This document shows, one piece after another, positions 58,601 to 64,000 of a stretch of DNA of 64,000 nucleotides. The stretch is from Zizania palustris (taxonomy: Eukaryota; Streptophyta; Magnoliopsida; Poales; Poaceae). The notes beneath the pieces are model-generated. The model was not told where the DNA came from. It saw only the letters and a program-made list of their open reading frames with translations, and ran no database searches. The stretch's first letter is position 1; each line of letters begins with the position of its first letter. The translations under genes and the position numbers were made by a program. The stretch spans positions 22,258,162 to 22,322,161 of the forward strand of contig JAAALK010000287.1 of NCBI GenBank assembly GCA_019279435.1, given 5' to 3'.

Positions 58601-60726
58601 TGGAGTGGGGAGGGAGATGGTGGCAGTTGGAAGGAGTGGGATGGAGTGGTTAGGGTTAGGATTTTGCTTATATATTAATCTTAAATGTGTAAACGTATGA
58701 AGTAGTATGGGTATAGGTAAATGTGTAAGTGGCTAATCGAGCACGATTACCGTCTTTAATTGTATGACATATTAATTTATTTTTATTTGGAGAACAAATA
58801 ATAATATATTAACATATTTATATATACTAGTCGTATTGATGTATCCTGATCATAGTTGTTATGGCGAAGCGGTGAAGCATGGCAACCTACTATCTTCAAA
58901 AATTTACAGCGCTTATAGCGTGTGGTGTGGCATCGCCATAGACACATATGCGTGGCAACCAATATAGAAAATAGCTTATAGGATTTAAGGATTTACAAAA
59001 TATATCAATATATAAATACTAAATTGCAAATAAGAATTGCAATATAGTATTATAAAAATAACAATACAATATCAAGTTACAATAACATTACTTTAGATAC
59101 TTATAAGATAAAAAATATATAATTAAAATTGGAATTAAACATTTAAAATTATTTCTAATATTATATTTAAAAGTTCAGATTAATAAAAAAAATTTACAAA
59201 TTTTATCAAACAAACCATTTAAAGCCCAACCCATTTGGCCCATTTCCTAGCCCTAATTTTTCTCAACCTCTCACATTCTCTCTCACCTCCCATTCCCTCA
59301 AGCCGCCGCCGCACAATCCCACTCCCCTTCTCTCTCACCTCTCTCTAAACTACTACGCCTAGCAGGCCAGCACCCCTCTTTCTCTCCCCTCCTCTCCCTC
59401 ATCTTCCACACCGGTGCTCCTGGTCGTGCCACGCTCGGCCTCGTCGCGCCGGTCGCAGCTGGCCACGCCGTGCCCAGCCTTATTGCGACCCCACGTCACA
59501 CCGCTCACGTCGGCTATGCCGCTCCGCTCGCTTTCTCCTCTCTCTCACCCTTCTATATGGCGGGTGCCACGTGCCTGTGGCGCCCGCCACAGGCCCTCCA
59601 ACGATATGGCGGCTTGTGGCAAACAACAAATTTCCGCCACAGCAACATATCGACGATATGACGACACCATAACAACTATGATCTTGATTTTAGGGGATTT
59701 TTCATATTGGCATACCCGTATCACATATTGGTGATACATAGTACGAGACCCCGGGAATTCATCAAGGCGATGTGTGGGCGTTACCGTGCGAGCTAGCGGG
59801 AGGGTGGTGTTGCAGTGATACACCACTTTGGTGGGCGACGACAAGGATTGAGTGATTGTGGTGGGAGGCAATAGGGTTTGGGGAGTGTCGTGTGTGGCTG
59901 GAGACTGGAAGAGTAAAAGAAGGAAAGAGAAGAGGAAGAGAAGGAAAGATAAAAATAAGGAAAGGCAACAGGAAGAGAAGGAAATATAAAAAGAATGAAA
60001 GTCAATCTTTATAATTTGCTTTAAATGATTTTAATAGATGCCTTATATGTTATATTTACATTTCTATTTTAATTTCTAATATTATAATATATTCGCCACA
60101 CCGATGTGTCTATGACGTCACCACACTGCACACCATATTGGCCGTAAATCATGAATAGATATGTCATATATACACAAAATGATGTTTACATATTAGATAA
60201 AAATGGTATGCACACAAATACCATGAATTGTGCTAGGACGTGAATTTGTATGTGGTTAATACACATATGACTAATGAAATAATGATACACAAATATGTGA
60301 ATAATTGTTGCCTGTTAACATACAAATAAGAAAAATGCAAGAAAGTTGATGTGAGAAAAATTACAAGCTTGTTGTAGCCTTTGCATTACTCAAGAGTTTA
60401 TTGATATTTAATAGTTCACTTTAAACTCACGATATTTTAAATTCCGGTAAGTTTGGAGTAACATCAATCCATACCACACACATGACCCTGTTATCCATGC
60501 TGATAGGCTAGAAGATTAAAATTATAATTTAGAAAACTCTAGTGCATTGTTATTATGGTGTTGATATACCGTCGCCATATTGATGTGGCATTCATTTGCT
60601 ATTCGCCATATGACACCATAGAGCAGGTGGTGTATGGCGGGCATCACATGAGCATGACGTGATTGTAGCGTGTTGTGGTGCCTGCCATATGAGAGGGAGA
60701 GGTGGTAAAAAAACTTACCCAATTGG
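55659..60726. repeat. Tandem array of about 1.8-kb units (two full copies, one truncated)
   Basis: The start block ACACAAAATGATGTTTACATA, then GGTATGCACACAAATACC, recurs at 55659, 57493 and 60173. The order of landmarks is the same in each full copy: CAAGAAAGTTG/GAAAGAAAGTTG, a TTACCxGATTG block, GGAATGGTTGCCATACC, a GATACA-rich block, a GGTGGGGA-rich block, ATATTAATCTTAAATG, TATATACTAGTCGTAT, and a purine-rich GGAAGAGAAGGAAAG stretch. The copy 1 to copy 2 offset is 1834 bp. Copy 2 to copy 3 is 2680 bp because copy 2 carries an 830-bp insertion. Copy 3 stops where an LTR was inserted. No protein-coding gene was recognised in the unit. Confidence 0.85.
58851..59680. mobile_element. hAT-like element inserted in tandem copy 2, 830 bp
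   Basis: The ends are CATAGTTGTTATGG and its exact inverse CCATAACAACTATG (14 bp). They are flanked by ATCCTGAT (58843-58850) and ATCTTGAT (59681-59688), an 8-bp duplication with one difference. Tandem copy 1 shows the uninterrupted site (CCTGATTTTAGG at about 57030). The interior is AT-rich on the left and C-rich on the right (59260-59560), with no transposase. Confidence 0.85.
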
Positions 60727-62749
60727 TGTAGGACTGAAAGTAGCGACCAGAGGGGGGGGGGGGGTGAATGGGCGCCTTAAAAAATTCTTTCGAATCAATG
60801 GCCTGTTCCCAATACCCAACGCACCTCAAAAATACTATGCAGTAGAAAATAAACAGAAGGCCTAAGTCTAAAGGTTTCTAACCTAGAAGCAACTGATGAT
60901 AGACAGTGATCTATTAATGTAGTGCAACTAGTCAGATGAACAAGGTATAACAGGCCTATACTTCTCAAAGAAATGATCTAAGTATGTGTAAGATGAAAAG
61001 AGAAGTTACTGTCCAAATTTGTCTCCTGTTCGGTACTTGGCGAAGCCCCCTTCGCACGTCGAAGTCCGCTTCGGAGGATGGTGACTGAGTCTGTCCGAAA
61101 TGCCGAAGGTGACACTGTCTAGCCTAGTTCGAAGTGGTAAGAAGCGAAGTGTACTTCGGAGCGAAGTAAAACAGTGACGAAGCCTGGTTCGAAGTGTGAA
61201 CTTCGAAGACAGGACTTCGAACACAGATTCGAATCACGAGCTTCGGAGCGAAGTTAAACAGTGCCGGAGTCTGCTTCGAAGTATGCACTTCGAAGACACA
61301 ACTTCGAACACAACTTTGAACCGAGAGCTTCGAAGCACAACCTTCGAACAGAAAACTTCGAACACAGCACACAAACAGACAACCTTCGAACAAAGAAGCG
61401 AAGTCTGCCACGCGACAGAAAAACAAGTCCGAAGGCTACACTCTACCTTCGAAAGGAGCAAGCTCCGAAAAGAGAGGCGAAGGGTGACACGTTACACAGA
61501 AGTCAGTGCGAGGCCAAACGGAGCAACAAGCTTCGAACCCAACTTCGAATCTTGTCGAAGTATGGACTTTGAACAGATAGGGTCGAAGCCCCTTCGCACT
61601 AAAGTTCGAAGTATGTAATGCTGTCAATCAGAAAACTGCTTCGAAACTTAGCAACACAGAGCACAAAACAAAGTACGAGGACTGAGGCGAAGCCTTCAAG
61701 TATGGTCGGATCGAAGCCTGCCTCACGGAGCTGAGGGGCTTCGAACAGAGAAGGATGACCTCGCAGAGACAGTCAGAAAAGCGATTTTAGTCCTATCAAC
61801 CCGATCGAAAAGTGGAGCAGTAAAAGTAAAAAGCTGGCGCAGAAGTACTGTGGCTACAGAGGAGTACTACTTGTAAATCGCAAGAACTAGTACTCTGTAT
61901 GTGAAGAACAGAAGCTTCTTCACACCTGCCGAAGCCTACAAAGGCTCAAAAATCACAGGGAAACTTGCTTTGAGGGTGAAAACGAGCCATTAAAAACCTT
62001 GCAGATGCAGCACACAAAGAGGTAGAGCATTTACTGCAACATTAAAAGCAAGGCAAGAAACACAGAGGGAGAACTCCCTGGCGGCGCACGCAAGGAACAG
62101 GAGAGGAGAGAGAGAAAACGTGAGAGGCAAAAAATGACCCAATAGAGGAGTATTCAATTTCAGCAAAAGGGTAGTCCAAACCCTAGGGATTGGGGTGCTA
62201 TTTATAGGCAACCCAACACTAGGAATATTCTACCAGCCCCTTAGGGTTTTCACAGACTCAAAAATAAAGGAAAAGACTCTACTGCCCTTAGGAATTTTTA
62301 CAGACACAACAGACTGACTGTGGGCCTAGAGTAACAGATGACATATCCGGAAGCTACTCTTCTGGACAGTCGGATACAGAATCAACGGTGGTCAGTTTTA
62401 CGCCGAAACTGACAAAGCCTCCACCAGCTTTGCACCAGGTACCCGGATTGGGCCGGCCCGACCCCGCAGCTCTCTCAGCCCAGCAATCGCTCACCGCCCG
62501 TGTACCTGAGTCAGTCCTGGTCAACAGCCCAGTGGGTCTTCTACTGCTTCTGGCCCATGCACCCGGATTGGGCCAGCCCGACTTCGCAGCCTCCTCTGCC
62601 CGACAGTCGCTCGCTGCCCGTGTACCTGAGTCACACGCGGCCCATGAAACAGCAGATCTCTTCTTCTCTTCAGTCCTCGTTGACTATCGTTGACAATGAC
62701 TCATCACCTCTAGAGCCATGAGGCCCACGCTATTCAGCATGGCTCCTCA
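60727..62749 (-). repeat. Long LTR of a Sirevirus-like Ty1/copia element (minus orientation)
   Basis: Read on the minus strand the LTR starts TGAGGAGCC directly after a purine tract AAGGGGGAGAT (62750-62760) and ends AGTCCTACA, giving TG..CA ends and about 2.02 kb. On the plus strand it starts TGTAGGACTGAAAG with CGACCAGAGGGGGG. The site of insertion is the TTACCCAATTGG block of tandem copy 3, with ATTGG (60722-60726) as the presumed 5-bp duplication. The other end lies outside the window. The LTR contains a dense field of TTCGAA motifs (61000-61760). Confidence 0.75.
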
Positions 62750-64000
62750 ATCTCCCCCTTGATGAGAGCATTGTCAACACTCCTCAATTCTCAGCTCTTC
62801 AGCACCTGTGAACAGATGTGGAAACACGAAAACAAAAACACAAAAGAAAACAAAGAAGAAGAAAATAAGGTAAAAGTTTAACCCTAATGACCAAAAGCCG
62901 AACAAAAGCAAGAAACGGTCATTATGGTTAACCAAAACACAAAAGCTCAAAATGAGTGCGATTTCAGAACAACAAGGATATCAACAGAGTAAGAACTCCC
63001 CCTTAAACTCTGATCCCAATTTTCTCCCCCTTGTTGACAAGTGAACTCATCAAGCACTCAAAAAGAGACACAGACTCCCCTTGAAATGCAACTCCCCCTC
63101 AAAATATGCAGTGAATGCAATTGGGGTGCAGGTGGAGTGAAGAAAGCATGCTTCTCAGATATGATTGACTGCAAATACAGTATCTAACAGGTATAGCAAA
63201 AGAGATACTGTCTAAGACACATGGCATGATCAGTGCAAGAGATGATATCTAAAGAAAGTCATTTAGCACGCATTTTGCAGTTTTTTTTTGCAAACAAAAG
63301 CATCACCACATTGTCTAGTAAATAAGCAAGGTAAAGCATGAGATGCAGAAGCTAACTGATATCTACCAAGATAAGCATTTGTTCAAAACAAAATGCTTCA
63401 GCAAACTTGTTATCCCTTTAAAGTTCAGGCTTTTTCATTTTCCTTTGTCATTTTTGCCAAGGGTTATTTGCATGTCAAACCTTATGCTAACCGACCAAGT
63501 CAAGCCTAGGCCAGAACTGGGCCATCAGAAGCTTAAGACATTGGTCTTGGCATACACTACACTGTCCTAGTTCATACCAAAGTGCTATGGTAAGTAATCC
63601 AGAACAATATAGTGCGACACAGCAAACCCACTTGGATCTTTTCAACTTAAACACAAAAAGGCATGGAATTTTTCATTCATTTTTGATTTTTATCATTTTT
63701 ATAGCACATTTTCCATGTTAAAGCATAAAGATGTCCAAGTTGCATATCTGCATCTATGTGATGAACTTGCTACAAGGCATGTAACAAATAGCAAAAGCAT
63801 TCAGCCTACACATGCTAGTTACCAGAAGCAATGGTGATCATTTTTCCAGTTGAAAGCGTAAAAGCCATGCACATGACAGATATCAGGTATATCAAGTGAA
63901 CTGAAACAAAGCATGATCATCGACATGTAATCAAAAGCATGTACCTGCTAGAATAAGTAAAGCAGTTCAATCATATAACAGAAGCAGACTCAGAAGTGTG
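62750..64000 (-). mobile_element. 3' internal region of the Sirevirus-like element, runs off the window
   Basis: Starts at the purine tract adjoining the LTR. It has repeated AGTTGAGGAG-like and CTCCCCCTT motifs (62751, 63000, 63025, 63075), which on the minus strand are extra AAGGGGGAG tracts of the kind multiplied near the 3' end of Sireviruses. No pol domain is reached before the window ends, and no env-like protein is recognised. Confidence 0.55.

Noticed and set aside
61196..61618. Plus-strand 140-codon frame with repeated FE/TSN motifs
   Set aside because: It is produced by the TTCGAA-rich repeats in the LTR and has no independent support.

Overview
This is a stretch of plant nuclear genome, almost certainly a grass (Poaceae, probably a panicoid such as sorghum, sugarcane, Miscanthus or millet). 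The evidence is spliced genes with GT-AG introns, grass-type codon use, dense small inverted-repeat transposons (a Stowaway element with CTCCCTCC ends, CACTA ends, several hAT-like elements with 8-bp target duplications), a Ty1/copia element, and a long LTR of Sirevirus type. The species is inferred from style only. No tRNA, rRNA, CRISPR or bacterial operon structure was seen.

Four protein-coding loci are supported, and all four models were spliced by hand. (1) Minus strand 5405-11962: a chromatin protein with a C-terminal ARID DNA-binding domain and PHD finger (AT-rich interactive domain-containing protein 4 type), 15 exons. Its introns carry a 1.48-kb LTR element and a Stowaway MITE. (2) Minus strand 17189-20058: a RING-H2 E3 ubiquitin ligase of the AIP2 family, 5 exons, 319 aa. 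(3) Plus strand 27182-29636: a group VII ERF transcription factor with the oxygen-sensing MCGGAII N-degron, 2 exons, 388 aa. (4) Minus strand about 50004 to 39669: an RBR (RING1-IBR-RING2) E3 ligase, apparently broken by frameshifts. Its last exon lies about 9.2 kb away, beyond an intron swollen by a 6.3-kb Ty1/copia element and nested hAT-like elements. One isolated aminotransferase exon (3287-3490) is a gene fragment.

The rest is repeat-rich. From the left: a foldback element with a CACTA element nested inside (about 637-1590), a 42-bp minisatellite inside another element (1917-2643), a three-unit array of TIR elements interrupted by an insertion (14280-16422), MITEs around the ERF gene, a hAT element with a decayed ZMYM1/TTF-type transposase at the head of the RBR gene (50024-51728), a tandem array of about 1.8-kb units (55659-60726), and an inverted Sirevirus-like LTR running off the right edge (60727-64000).

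The most unusual object is the non-autonomous LTR element at 6171-7653. Its internal region carries a recognisable ERF-type AP2 DNA-binding domain with one in-frame stop, fused behind a gag-like coiled-coil stretch. It sits in an intron of the ARID-PHD gene. Other observations worth checking are the split and decayed RBR gene, an empty-site paralogue that confirms the hAT insertion, and a splice-phase conflict in the ARID-PHD gene.
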